Source: Cololabis saira (Eukaryota > Chordata > Actinopteri > Beloniformes > Belonidae). Taken from it: a stretch of 64,000 bases of DNA. The notes below the pieces were generated by a model. It had not been told where the DNA came from. It worked only from the letters and a program-made list of their open reading frames with translations, and did not search any database. Location of the stretch: the NCBI RefSeq assembly GCF_033807715.1, contig NC_084590.1, positions 37,041,505 to 37,105,504 of the forward strand, given 5' to 3'. The translations under genes and the position numbers were made by a program. This document shows, one piece after another, positions 36,461-48,096 of this stretch (positions are counted from its first letter, which is position 1; the number at the start of each line of letters is the position of its first letter).

Positions 36461-38239
36461 CTTTTGCCTCCCAGGTGACGAGTAGGTTATGGGAGATGAG
36501 TCAAACTTATCTTTGTAATATTGTAAGGGATGACCTAACCAAGTACAAGTTTCAGAGGGTTTAATTCAAGACAATGACATATAACAATTAAAGTTTTTAT
36601 TTTAATGGCTGTGCTTAGAATGCTCATTACAGAATGCAGCTGAGATGTTAGTGTGCAAATTCATGTTTTTGTTGACCTCTTTAATCATAAAGTGGACGTG
36701 TCACCTGCTTCCGACAGGACGAGATTGGTTCTTGTGGTTTGCATCTTGACAACAAGTTAACACTCTAGACCCAAATCCAAATCACTCTGGTGTCCCTCCT
36801 CTTCACAGCTATTTCCACCGGTCCAGAGCGTACCCGACCAGTCGCACCAGGCCTGACTTGACCCATCGACTCATACAGGAGTCTCCAAAAGTCACTATGC
36901 ACAATAATAGTCATTTACTTGCATTCCTACTCCACTGTACGCCATGTTGGATGTCTTTTATTGATAGTTGTCTCAATGTCGCTCTGCTGTGTCACATTCC
37001 TTGTTTCTGTGGTCGGTTGTATGCCTAACTAGTCGTCCTTTGGAGGCATTTTCTGGAAATCAAAGTTGAAATCAGAGGAAGCAGACTTATTATTTATATC
37101 AAAGAGCAAAGGAATTAGGATCCAGAGTCAGGCTACCTGTTACCATGCAGGTATGAGACACTTAACTGACACTTTAAACAATGCAGCTTTTCTGGAGAAA
37201 AAGTTAATTCTGTGTCATTTGAAAGTCAGGGGTTGATTTAACTTCCTATCATCTGTCTTTCTGACATGTTGGAATATGTAAATGTTCTCAGTGAGCTTTC
37301 CAGAAACAACCACCAAGGTTGAGCCTTTTTATCATGCAAAATAAAAGCAAAAAGTTGTTTTACCAAATAAAAGGAGTGAAGTTGGACTGATGCACATTTA
37401 TATCCTTGAAGAGAAACTTAATTAAGGTAATAAAAATGAAGAAACTAGCTTTTGTCCACTTTGACCCTGAATTTTAATTTGCTGAGGGAAATAGAGCCTG
37501 GGATCCCTGCCTGTCAAAGCGTGAGCACCCTAATTAACTAGAACCTTGGAGCATTGTAATCTCTGGATTTTGGGGTATCATAATGTATTAACTTTAATTA
37601 AGCTTGTGAGCAATGTTTACTAATTAGATGAGTGTGCTTATTTGTGGTTTGGATAATAGGAATACATTTTGCACACGCTGAAATCAGTGCGACTTGCTAA
37701 TTACTGAGTGTGTGATAGCTCTAATTGGTGATTGCGTGTCCGCCTGTGGATCGTACACTGTAGCGGCTGCTATCTGCACACCCGGCTTAGGCTAATGTGA
37801 TGAAATCCTCATAGAGAGATGATGAGCTCGGCTGAAGGCTCACAGTCCCAGGAAGAACAGCTAACCGTGTCAGAGGCTTGTTGAACCACGTACATGTTCA
37901 GGACCAGTGCTTCTGTCTGTCAGCAGCAAGACAGTTCAAACCCACTGTGTTTTCATTATCTACCTGTTTTTTGTCTCCCTCGCTCTCTGTTTCCTGCTCT
38001 GCGGCTACCGCTGCAGCTGCTGCTGTTTATCCCAGTCTAGTTTTCATGTCTCATATCACACATTTGATCTTTGTCTGCAGTTTTTTCAAGCATGAAAGTC
38101 TAGTATGGTTTGTCATGGCTGGTGCTTTAAATGTTACAAGGGGAAAGAAAAGATGGATTATTTTCACGGCTCAGATGTTATCTCAGAGATGGATAAACAA
38201 TAGTTTTCAGCCTGACCCCAGTCACGATTTACACTTTAT
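36461..38239. other. Non-coding stretch with homeodomain-motif cluster
   Basis: No coding evidence. Between about 37,410 and 37,750 there are many TAATTA, TAATTG and CTAATTA motifs among otherwise complex sequence, which is the look of a conserved developmental enhancer (see findings). Confidence 0.45.
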
Positions 38240-38600
38240 TCCAGAAGTAATTGGACAATAACTGAATCTTTATGATTTTTACTGGTAGACAACACCACAA
38301 TGAATTTGAAGTAAAACAGTTGTGATCAAAGTGTTGACTTTCTGCTTTAATCTAAGAGCTTTCTCAAAAATATGGCATAGCCCCATTTTCAATGTCTTAA
38401 AACTACTTGGACAGTTGACTGAAAAGAAGTTAATTGGCCAGGTATAGATTTAGTATTCCCTCTTTACTTCAAGACAAAGAAATAAAAAGTCTGGAGTTGG
38501 TATTTGGCAGCTGTTTGATCGGAGCTACCGCGATGAAGTCCAAGGAGATCTCAATGAAGAAGGCCACCAGGCTAAAAAAACACAGAAAATGAAAAAGCAA
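38240..38600 (+). mobile_element. Tc1-like transposon fragment (5' part)
   Basis: The segment contains an inverted-repeat-like stretch (TTCCAGAAGTAATTGGACAA), then AAAAAGTCTGGAGTTGGTAT and TTGGCAGCTGTTTG, and a 20-codon start of a transposase, MKSKEISMKKATRLKKHRK, at 38,533-38,592. Stretches of this kind precede the coding region of a second Tc1 family in fishes. The rest of the gene and the other end are missing, so it is a truncated copy unrelated to the one at 8.9 kb. Confidence 0.6.
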
Positions 38601-38775
38601 AACCCCTCAGGTGGGAATAAATCAACAGTTTGACGTATCATTGTCAAAATCTACTATCCAGGCAATTGTTTGAATGTAAAACGAGATGCAAACCGCTGGG
38701 AATGTTCAAGAACAAGACAGTCACATTAAACTTCACCAGAATATCCAAATATCTTTAAAAAGCCTATATACTGTC

Positions 38776-38784
38776 ATATATATC

Positions 38785-38870
<86 letters not shown>

Positions 38871-38882
38871 TATAGATATAGA
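38776..38882. repeat. (TA)n microsatellite
   Basis: About 100 bp of TA repeats with a few GTA and CTA interruptions at the left and GATATA units at the right edge. Open frames read through it are artefacts. Confidence 0.95.
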
Positions 38883-41800
38883 TGTTATACGTACCTCTAA
38901 TGCCACAATTCTGGTTCACTTTAGCTAAATTGTGAACTATATCATCAGCTTTGTTGTTTTTACCTGTTGTTGGCTCTTTTTAAAATTGTTTAAAACATTC
39001 GGGACCATAGCACTACAAAAAAAGCCGTACTTTGCTCTATTAAGAGTATTATGTGATGTAATATGGTACGAGTTGAGTGAAGGATCTTTTATTCTACACT
39101 TGTTTGCAGAAGCAGCTGTCTTATCATATAACTTTGTTGAAAATCAGGCCGACTTAACTTGTAAGGAAAATGAAACAATATAATTCTCTGCAGAGCAAAC
39201 ATGAGGTATGTCAGGTTTAAACGAAAAAAGAGAGCATTTAGTGGAGAAATGACGGAGGCTGATGCGCTTGTGGCCCAATTTGAAAGAGGCTCCGGCAGTC
39301 ATGTCTTCCCGTGCGTCTGTGAGGTTCTGGATTCTGTTTATTCAGCTCCAGGCGCTCTCTGACAGCTGTGCTGAAACGAGCTCTGCGCAGTTAGAAAAAA
39401 AAAGCTTGTGAAGTCTAAAACAGCCTCACACAGCCACCGGTGTGAAAATTCAAACAACACAAAACTGAAAACGGCAATCAGGCATCCCACTGAATAGATG
39501 AATGAGGAACACAACCGTTACTATGATTTGTACACAGACTGTAAAAGCAGTCGATGCGCAGAAGTTATGCAAAGCTCTCATGGAAGCCTTTATCTGTTTT
39601 GAAGTTATAACAGAAAGCAGGTTGAAATTTATAAGGGCATATGGAAAGCGGAAGGAGGTTGCCAGCTACTGTCACTTACAGTAAATGAAGCCTCTGGTTC
39701 TCCTGTCCTCCAGAAAGTACATCTGAAACACACTATTAACTTTCCCATCGCTGATGTCACTTTTTATGGCCCCGTGGCTTCAGGTCTTTCCGATTTTTGG
39801 CAGGCTTTTCTGCCGCGCTTTCCAAAGCCGGATAGATATTTGTGTCAGAGCACAGAAATACAGCAATGATAGAGATATTATTCTAAGGATTTAATTTGCC
39901 AGAGTGGGTCGGCAAAGTGCACCCTGATGATGATTAATGCAAAAAAACTCGCCGTGCTTTGCTCAGGGAAACTCATCTTGTTTATAGCTTTTGTTTATAA
40001 AATCCATAAAATGTTATTAATGCGCCTCTTTCCGCTGTGTTTTTGGAGAGCAAGTATGTAAAGGCACAATGCAAACTCTGCTGAGTCTCTATGTAAAAGT
40101 TTTCAGCTCTATAAAACATTAGTGGGAGTCATCAAAATCATTTTCATCGCTGTAATAAGTCGGATTATAGACTTTGCCCCGGACTGAAAAATGATATTGT
40201 TACAGCTGTAAACCTGATGTTTGTGTCGTTTGTGTCATTTCCAAAGCCAACATCTCAGCGTGTTTTTACCTGTACGATTATGACTGTGAAAAATTCTAGT
40301 ATATTAGGAAAGTGTTCAATTAAGTATTTGTTTCAAGATTGTTTTTGTCTTTTCCCCAGTATAAACCACTCGGCTTCCTTGAACTGATTGTGTAAGTGGG
40401 ACTGAGTAATGACAAGGACCGGTTTATAGGAAGAGGTTCATCACTTAAAACAACACACACACCAATGCCACCCTATGTCGCATTTTATGGTTAAGGGTGA
40501 TGCATTCTAACTCTTATTAAGAGGATATTATCAATGACAAGTGTTTGCACCATAAGGGTGCAATCAAGTCTTTAGGGGACTCTGCAGCGCTTTACATATG
40601 GCAGAACATTAAAATATGTGCTGCTTTTGTTCAGACAACAATAGCAAGTGGCATTTGAACATGCGCTTTCTCCATTGTGCACTCGTAATTAACATTGCAT
40701 AATCTACCTGCTTACAAAGCAACTTTAGTAATTAGAGTTATGATTGTTGCAGGATAATGATAGTGATTCTGCAGCTGATAATGACTGCTGTGCTCTTGGC
40801 AGTTGCTGCTTTGTATGTGTGGCAGACTTATGACATATGGGACACAAAAGGACGCACCAGCCAGGCGGTCAGCCTTTGTTCCCTCTCAGGCGGACCCAAT
40901 CACTGCAGACAAATTGCGCTGTAAGGCTTCCAAATGATGCCGACCTAGGGAAAATGGCCCAGACACATGAGAATGGGCCCATTATGTAAAAATCTGAGCT
41001 CTGTAGAAACTGATGGACAGTGCACCTGAGCTCCTTGCTGCTCTCTGACTCCAGTACCACTTTATTTTTAGTGCTTTTGTGCATAGAGGGTAAAATGTTA
41101 ATGCATTTTCAAAAGTTTGAAACCTATATTTTATTACAAAAACAGGAAAATAAACACTTGTTCCTGCTTTTAAAGTGTACTGTATTAATGTGTTATTGCA
41201 AAATTGGTTTTTAAATGTCTAACACTACTCAAAAAAGATATCAAAGAACCCCTCTATCTGTCATTTGAGAGAATATAATTGTCCTTTCAAGAGACGATGG
41301 AGCATCTATTGAAATAAATTAAGAGTTGTCAGAGATGGCATCTTGATAAGAGGCACTTAGGCCAGTGGCGTCTGCAGCTCTGCAGTCAGTGGGGATAAGT
41401 CCATCCCGCAGGCTGTGGAGTCATCCATCACCGCCAATGCAAAGAAGCTGTGGGCCACGCGCTTGGCTTCTGCTTCGAGGTAATAATCAGCTTTTAATTT
41501 ATCACAGATCACATTCATGAGTAGACCGATTACCGTGAGCGGGTGGGGGACCTTGTGAAACCAGGTCCATCTTTCCACTCAGCCAAGTGCTTGGAGCCTG
41601 TGTGATATATTTTTATTGGATTTCTCCTTTCATACCCATCATCTTGCCAATATTGAATAAATAAACCCTCAACAACTTTTAAAAATCATTACAGTTTTGT
41701 GTGTCATCCATCAAAGAACCTACAACTTTATTCTAGGCTAAAATACACAGTTTTTGCCATTTAAAACGCCTACTGGTGCCTGCGAATGTAGAGAAAGTAG

Positions 41801-44781
41801 GACAGTGACGCATGGGCTTTCCCTGTGCAGTATGAAGCATATGCTATAAGTCAGCTGCTGGGTGTCTTAATGGCTAAAGATTTTTTCCCCTCGTCTCTCA
41901 GTGTTGCCTCAGCGTGAAACGCTGTCCCCGTAGGAGTGCGGGTAATTGGTGGCAGGACTTGGAAGAACACAAGAGATGTGATTTACGCGTCCGGGGAAGG
42001 ACGGTTCAGCCTCATGTCGTCCACCCTCCCCACAGATCACCTTACCGATCCCAGGCAGGTTAATCCTTTTATTGTAATGAAGTGAAGACGCATAATGTGA
42101 ATGTGAGATGCTTAATCCAGTGTTGGCGTTTTTATGAGGAAGGAGTAGCCATGGTGTCATCGAGAAGAGAGTGCTTGAGAGGCGTAGGGACCATCCATCA
42201 AAATGTGACGCTGACATAGCACATGACAACAAGCCATGCTTAATGAGATTTGTAGGTGTTTCTATAGACCAGGAAAAACTCCCTTTAATTCTGTTTATGT
42301 CCAGGGGACATTGTAATTTGTTGCTTCTGACAAGTTCATGGTAGCAGGTTGCACTGTTTTCATTTTTTTTTATTTATTTTTTTGTCATTGCAGACTTGGC
42401 TCAGCAGCTCTCTGTGCATTAAGGGTGGATATTTATGTCTCACTGAATTAAAACAGCTTGCACTGAGCTATCATTCGGTAGCCTTTTTTGTGTACCTGCA
42501 CTAGTATTCTGCATGTGCTTCGCAAGACTTTAAAGGGATATATAGAGGCTCAAAATGATGGTGAATTCTATCCTCTGACTTACCGATGTTTGATTTGACT
42601 TGCACGATCCACCTGACTCCCTTGTGGGGGTGGGAGTACTTACACTGAGAAAAATCGACGATTTAGGTTGTAAAGAGTATCTGAAGAAGTTCCCTCTACT
42701 TAAAATATTCATACAGGTATGACCAAGTGTCTGTGTCGATGTCGGAGGGAAGGACAAGAAACGTGATGCATAGACTGTGCATGAATGAAAAACACATGTT
42801 TAGAATATTTCAAGATTTTGTTAATACTCCCAACACTAGTTCAACAGGAACGTTGCTGAGCAGCCTCATCTTCATATTTGTACTTACATTGACTGTTGTC
42901 AATGTAAGTAATGTGTAATGTGTAATATAATGTGTATGTTTTTCGCAGAAGTGAGTGTACCCTAGTGAGTGCGTCCCAGAAGCAAACCTGCTTGCAGGTA
43001 TTATGAGACATCCCTCTTCTCAGTTTCAGAACAAAACCCTGAGGGAACATTGCACTAAAAACACAACATCTTAAGACGACATCCGTGTGATGCATCGAGG
43101 TCACACTGTTGATATCTTACAATTATAGGATGATTTGAAGCTTGTTGGACTCATCAACATCTAACATGTCGTCAGTCGGAGGCTTGGAAAAAAGGGTGAA
43201 TTCAAAACAAGCGTAGACAGATGAGAAACAAGGTGGTATTATATTTCTTTTCTTGTCCCATTGGCTGTTTCCCTGCGCTTTTGCTTCCCGCTCTGCTTCA
43301 CGCTGGGTTTGTCTGTGTAAGACTTTGCAATGCGCTTCAGAGGCACAGAAGCAGAGGATGAAAGAGAAACATAAAACATTGACGACTAGAGGTCCCAGAG
43401 GTAATGTGAAGTTTGTTCTTATACTCAATTAACTTCCCCTGAAATTTTACGTCTCATTCATCTGGGAAATTCTGTCCTCTGCACAATGACAAAGAAAAGA
43501 AATCATGATTTTGCTCATAAATGGGGACAATGATATAGAATCCTCGGCTATATGATCTATGTTGAGTTGAGGCGCTTGGCCTGTGTGAACATGTCACAAT
43601 GAGAAACTGCAGCTTTTGAATGGCATTGCTTTGGTTTGCTGGATGTTCGAAAATCAATTTGTGGCCAGTGACTGTTGTGCTGATGGTTCCTGTCTTTTGT
43701 GGGAGTTGGTCACTGAGCCAGCAGCAATGCTTCTTGTCACTGCCTGATTAATTGGCTTGAAACCATTCAGCAGTCATTGAGTCAGATAAAAAGAGACAAT
43801 AAAGGCCTTTCATTGCTCTCAAGACCGAATTGGTAGTGAACACAGAGGAAGCCACTGAAACAATTCCTGTAAAACATATTAATCCCTTTGATGTAACCGG
43901 GCTGAATAACGAGGGCAGAAAAAAATAGTCATTGATTGGACTGAGCTCGTCTACGCATACGTGTTTGTGGTTTCCAGGATGAAGGCCCCGAAAAATCTTC
44001 CTTTATCTTTAATCTGTCTATTCATTATTTAAATGGTGTGCTGTGATGCATTGAATTACGAGTTTAGCTCCACACTTGCGTCAGGGTGAAAAAGGCCATC
44101 ACACTGCCATGTATCCCACATTCTCGAGCCAAAGACCTCTGGCGCCCGCTTGTCTCACCCAGTTCCTGACTGGTAATTGGGTATTTATCAGATTGCCTGC
44201 AAGAGAACGATGCAGTGTTTATCTGACACAATTATCATGAAGAATGGCTTAACCAAGTCTGCCACTTTTCCAGGACACTCAGTGGAGTGAATGCGCTGGA
44301 ATCTTTCACTAATAACAACAGGGAATTCTTTATCAGACATTTAGCTGTGACTTTCATCATTACATGTAAATGGGGCAGTTGTGCAAATAACACACATAAT
44401 TCTTTGGCTCTACTGTGACACTGAAAGAATGAAGTGACGATAAGTCACAGGCAGAACCGAAGGCCCCATGCTTGAGACTTGATATTGCCTTTCCAGTAAT
44501 TCTTTTAATTCTGAAACCAGAAAATGCACATAAAAGGGGTGCAAAGTGTCCATTGAGCATTTGCAGATAAGACTGGGAGGAAAAGCAAATTGGTATGCTT
44601 GTGCTTTCTCTCTACTGCAAACCTATTACACAGAGGGCGTGAAACAGATGAGAAGAAAGGCTGAGAGAAGAACATGTGGCTTCCAGTAAAAAGTAGCAAA
44701 TAGTTGCTTCATTTGGTGCTGCATGAATTAAATGATTTCAAACTTAAGGAAGCACCACTGGAATGAGGACACAGAAATGTT
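38883..44781. other. Long non-coding stretch
   Basis: No exon is supported. The 73-codon - strand frame at 41,357-41,578 looks coding-like in composition but has no acceptor in front of it. The 40,560-40,800 region again carries TAATTA motifs in complex sequence. The remainder is AT-rich and includes short T runs (42,360-42,380). Confidence 0.45.
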
Positions 44782-44789
44782 TTGTCTGC

Positions 44790-45578
44790 TAGGGGTGGGT
44801 ATTGGGAAGGACCTCACGATACGATACGCATCACGATACTTGAGCCACGATACGATACACATTGCAATATCCCGATTATGCGATATCCCGATTATTATAT
44901 TCTACATAGTTCACCGAAAAATTTAAAAATGCCTTACACATCTTAAAATCCAAGTTGTATATATGTACATCAGATGATAGTGATGGATCTTAAAATCTGA
45001 GTTGCACGTTCATCAGATTATAGTGACAATTCATGGGACAAACTGAGTCAAAACAATGTTTTTTTATAACTATACAAGCTAAAGTTACAACTTATTTGTA
45101 TATGTTTTTCATATTATTTACATCATATGAAATTAACATTAAATTTAGTATGAGGTTGCTTTAATTATGTGGCAAATTATAATAAACACAAGAAAGATGG
45201 GTACTAAAACCAAGGACAGGCACAGTGATCAGTCAGTATAGATATAAATCCATAAATAAATAAACCTCTGTCCATTATTTTTCATTTTTTTAAGGACAGG
45301 CAATTGTGTTATATAAAAAATAAATTATAAAATGAAATAAAACCTGAAATAAAACCTGAGCTCAGTGCAGGGCCCTCCCAGGGTTGGTAGAGAGTGGCAA
45401 TGCCCAGGACTGTCACTTAGGTAGGAGCACTGGGTGATATAATGGGAAAAAAATCGGGGATAAAAAATATTAAAAAAAAAAAAAAAAAAAATCGATATTC
45501 AAAATTTGAATATCGATATTGAATCGGTTGGAAAAGTATCGCAATATATTGCCATATCGATATTTTTGCCCACCCCTA
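44790..45578. mobile_element. hAT-like MITE with 8 bp target duplication TTGTCTGC
   Basis: TTGTCTGC flanks both sides (44,782-44,789 and 45,579-45,586). The ends are TAGGGGTGGGTATTGG and, reversed, TAGGGGTGGGCAAAAATATC. Subterminal ACGATACGATAC and ATCGATATTC words occur on the two sides. The interior is AT-rich with an A run near 45,470 and no transposase. It is 789 bp long and related in its ends to the element at 26,557. Confidence 0.87.
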
Positions 45579-46307
45579 TTGTCTGCAGTACAAAACCTTC
45601 CCGAGCGGCATTACCTTTCCTTACTGCATACATTCACCATTTCACTATTCACAGGTGACATTAGTTGATCTCCGTCATCTCTAAATATTCGAGCCTCCTG
45701 TCAGTCCCTACTATGGAATTTTCAGTAAAGCGTATAATTTTGTTGAGACGTATCCAATTCAAGGGGTACGTCACGCTTGAGGAAAGGGACTGCAAGGAGA
45801 AAATCAGGGTGCCTGGCAGCACATGGGAGACAAGAAAGTGAGACACAAACAAAGAACAGGGGACCTGAGCTGGAGCTGCCCGGCCTGCTGGATGTAATCA
45901 AACAAGGGTGAACAGGTTGCTCCACAGATGGCTGATCTGTAGAATCCTCCGATTTATTTCCATGCTACAGACGGTCCCTGTCACTATCTGCAGGTGATGT
46001 CAGCACGGTGGCATCGTCTCGCACACACCACTAAACTCTTGACGGTTTTGTCTCCACTCTCCAGAATCAATTTGGCAGAAAGACATTTGTGTGTTTGTGT
46101 GTGTGTGATAGGAAACCAGCCTGCTAAAGGAAGGACATTAACAGACCAGATGCTGGTAGTTTAAAAGCAAAATGGTAATCTTTTAATATTGGTAAATGGC
46201 ATGTTGTCCACACTAAAGCGCCTATTTAACCTTGTCTGGACTTTATAATGTGCTTTTCATCTATTCACACAAACACTGGTGCAGTGCTTTGTATTCCATA
46301 AATACAT

Positions 46308-46575
<268 letters not shown>

Positions 46576-46577
<2 letters not shown>

Positions 46578-47246
46578 CTCTAAATGCAGGATGTAGAACT
46601 GGAGATGGGACAACTGACTAAATGAAATGAATGGAGACTAAAACAGAATCACAAGACATAAAAAGTAAATGGTAAATGGCTTACACACAGAGAACTATGG
46701 CCCAGTGGGTAATACTCAAAATAATGTAAGGATTTGAGCAAAGAAATAGGTTAAACCAAAAAGGATTTGAATATTATTTAAAACAATTCTCTGAGCTTGG
46801 GAAGATGTACTTGGGTGTCTGAAGTCACATTCAACTCAAAACTCTGATATAACTCAAATGTCTGGGTGTCCTATGTGTAAACCTTTCTCATTCTGTGAGC
46901 CATTCAGATCTGCATGTAACTGTGACATCACAGATCCAGGTCTGAGCAGAATTATCCAGTTTTACACCTTCATTTCTATCCCAATCTCTTATTGTGGTAC
47001 CTTCTCTTTACCTCAGATGTTTGTCGATTTAACGCTGATTTCAAAAGAGGTACACCCCTGTGGAAATCAGGGACAGAGATGAGACGCCCTAAGGCAGCAG
47101 CTCTGAAGAGAGCTGTAAAGACATGGTTGAGCATGTAGCTTTTGTGTAATGTTTTGACAAAAATATGCCACAGATATTTCATTAAGCCTTCACGAAAATG
47201 TCATCCTTAAAAAAAAAAAGGTTAAAATACACACAATATGTCTCCT
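46576..47246. other. Non-coding stretch, possible MITE end
   Basis: No gene. The last bases (CACAATATGTCTCCTTTAA at 47,232-47,250) look like the right end of another TTAAAGGAGACATATT-type MITE. A GTGACATCACAGATCC motif near 46,922 is also common in such elements, but a left end was not found. Confidence 0.35.
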
Positions 47247-47496
47247 TTAAAGCAGCACTACGTAACTTTTCCACCTTAATATCATATTTCCAGTCATTGT
47301 GATGGTACATCAACTTCCAACAGGTTTAATGACACCTCTGTCATGGTCTGAGAGGTCTGTATCGCCATCACTGGCACTATGTAACTTTGAGGAGCATGGT
47401 AGGAACCCTGCCACACTACTGGTAAAGCACTACCGCTTTTGTCCAAAGGAGCCGCCAAACTCAACAAAAGCTGAAAGTTACATTGTGCTGCTTTAA
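47247..47496. mobile_element. TTAA-flanked MITE, 250 bp
   Basis: It begins TTAAAGCAGCACTACGTAAC and ends GTTACATTGTGCTGCTTTAA. The two 20-23 bp ends are inverted repeats with two or three mismatches and TTAA at both edges. The terminal bases differ from the AGGGGACC family elsewhere in the window, so this is a separate family. It has no coding capacity and lies about 475 bp upstream of the signal-peptide exon. Confidence 0.7.
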
Positions 47497-47971
47497 GTTG
47501 TCCAACAACAGCATCCTGTTTATTCTGCAAAAAAATAACTAAATAAATAGACCAACAGCTTAAAAACTGATGTAAGTGTAGACTGCTAAGCAGTAGACAT
47601 GATCTGCACATACTGATTTCTGTACTCACAAAAACATTTAAGAAAGGTTGGACATAGATAAAGAGAGGCAACACCATGGACAATTAGTTAGCCTTCGCAA
47701 AATCACACTCGGAATAAGACACTTCTACTTCTAGAGGGCCAAACTCCCATCTCGTTATAGAGCATCGGTTTAAATGCAACTTGCAACTTAAAATAACTTC
47801 GGGCAGTTATTTGGTGTGAGAGCAGCTTTGGCCATATCTGTGCTTTGAAAATGAAATTAGAAATGGTCATTGTACGCATTATGGTCATGCACTTCTTTTG
47901 TTTGTTTAATAAAACTGGTGAACAGAGAACCCCCCAGCTATTTAACTGCATTTCTCTTCTTGCCTCCACAG

Positions 47972-48096
47972 TTTGATTTGTAGTGATGCCAGGACAGTAA
48001 GCATCGTCATGCGTGGCGCTTGGTCAGGGGCCGCGCCCCTCCTCATCATGGCTCTGCTCAGGCTAACGCAGGGTCAGGAGGTTCCTCTAGTCCCAG
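47972..48096 (+). CDS. Coding exon with start codon and signal peptide
   Basis: The acceptor TCTTCTTGCCTCCACAG ends at 47,971 and the donor CCCAG|GTAAGA follows 48,096. The frame is open from the acceptor. The first in-frame ATG at 48,009 gives MRGAWSGAAPLLIMALLRLT, then QGQEVPLVP: a short polar start, a hydrophobic core (APLLIMALLRL) and small/polar residues, which is a classic cleaved signal peptide. The exon ends with one base of the next codon (phase 1). An upstream ATG at 47,986 opens a four-codon uORF that ends before the main start. Local CpG density is raised. The protein is not recognised; a receptor or adhesion protein with a long first intron would fit. No later exon is found in the remaining 16 kb, so the next intron is long. 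The coding part is 48,009-48,096. Confidence 0.65.

Noticed and set aside
38497..38580. - strand reading as a hydrophobic exon (LVAFFIEISLDFIAVAPIKQ)
   Set aside because: No donor follows, and the + strand is clearly the start of a Tc1 transposase gene, so the hydrophobic frame is antisense to it.
38686..38928. 80-codon frame of repeated YI
   Set aside because: Translation of a TA microsatellite.
41357..41578. 73-codon - strand frame with coding-like composition
   Set aside because: No pyrimidine tract or acceptor before it, no start context and no recognisable family; could be conserved non-coding DNA.
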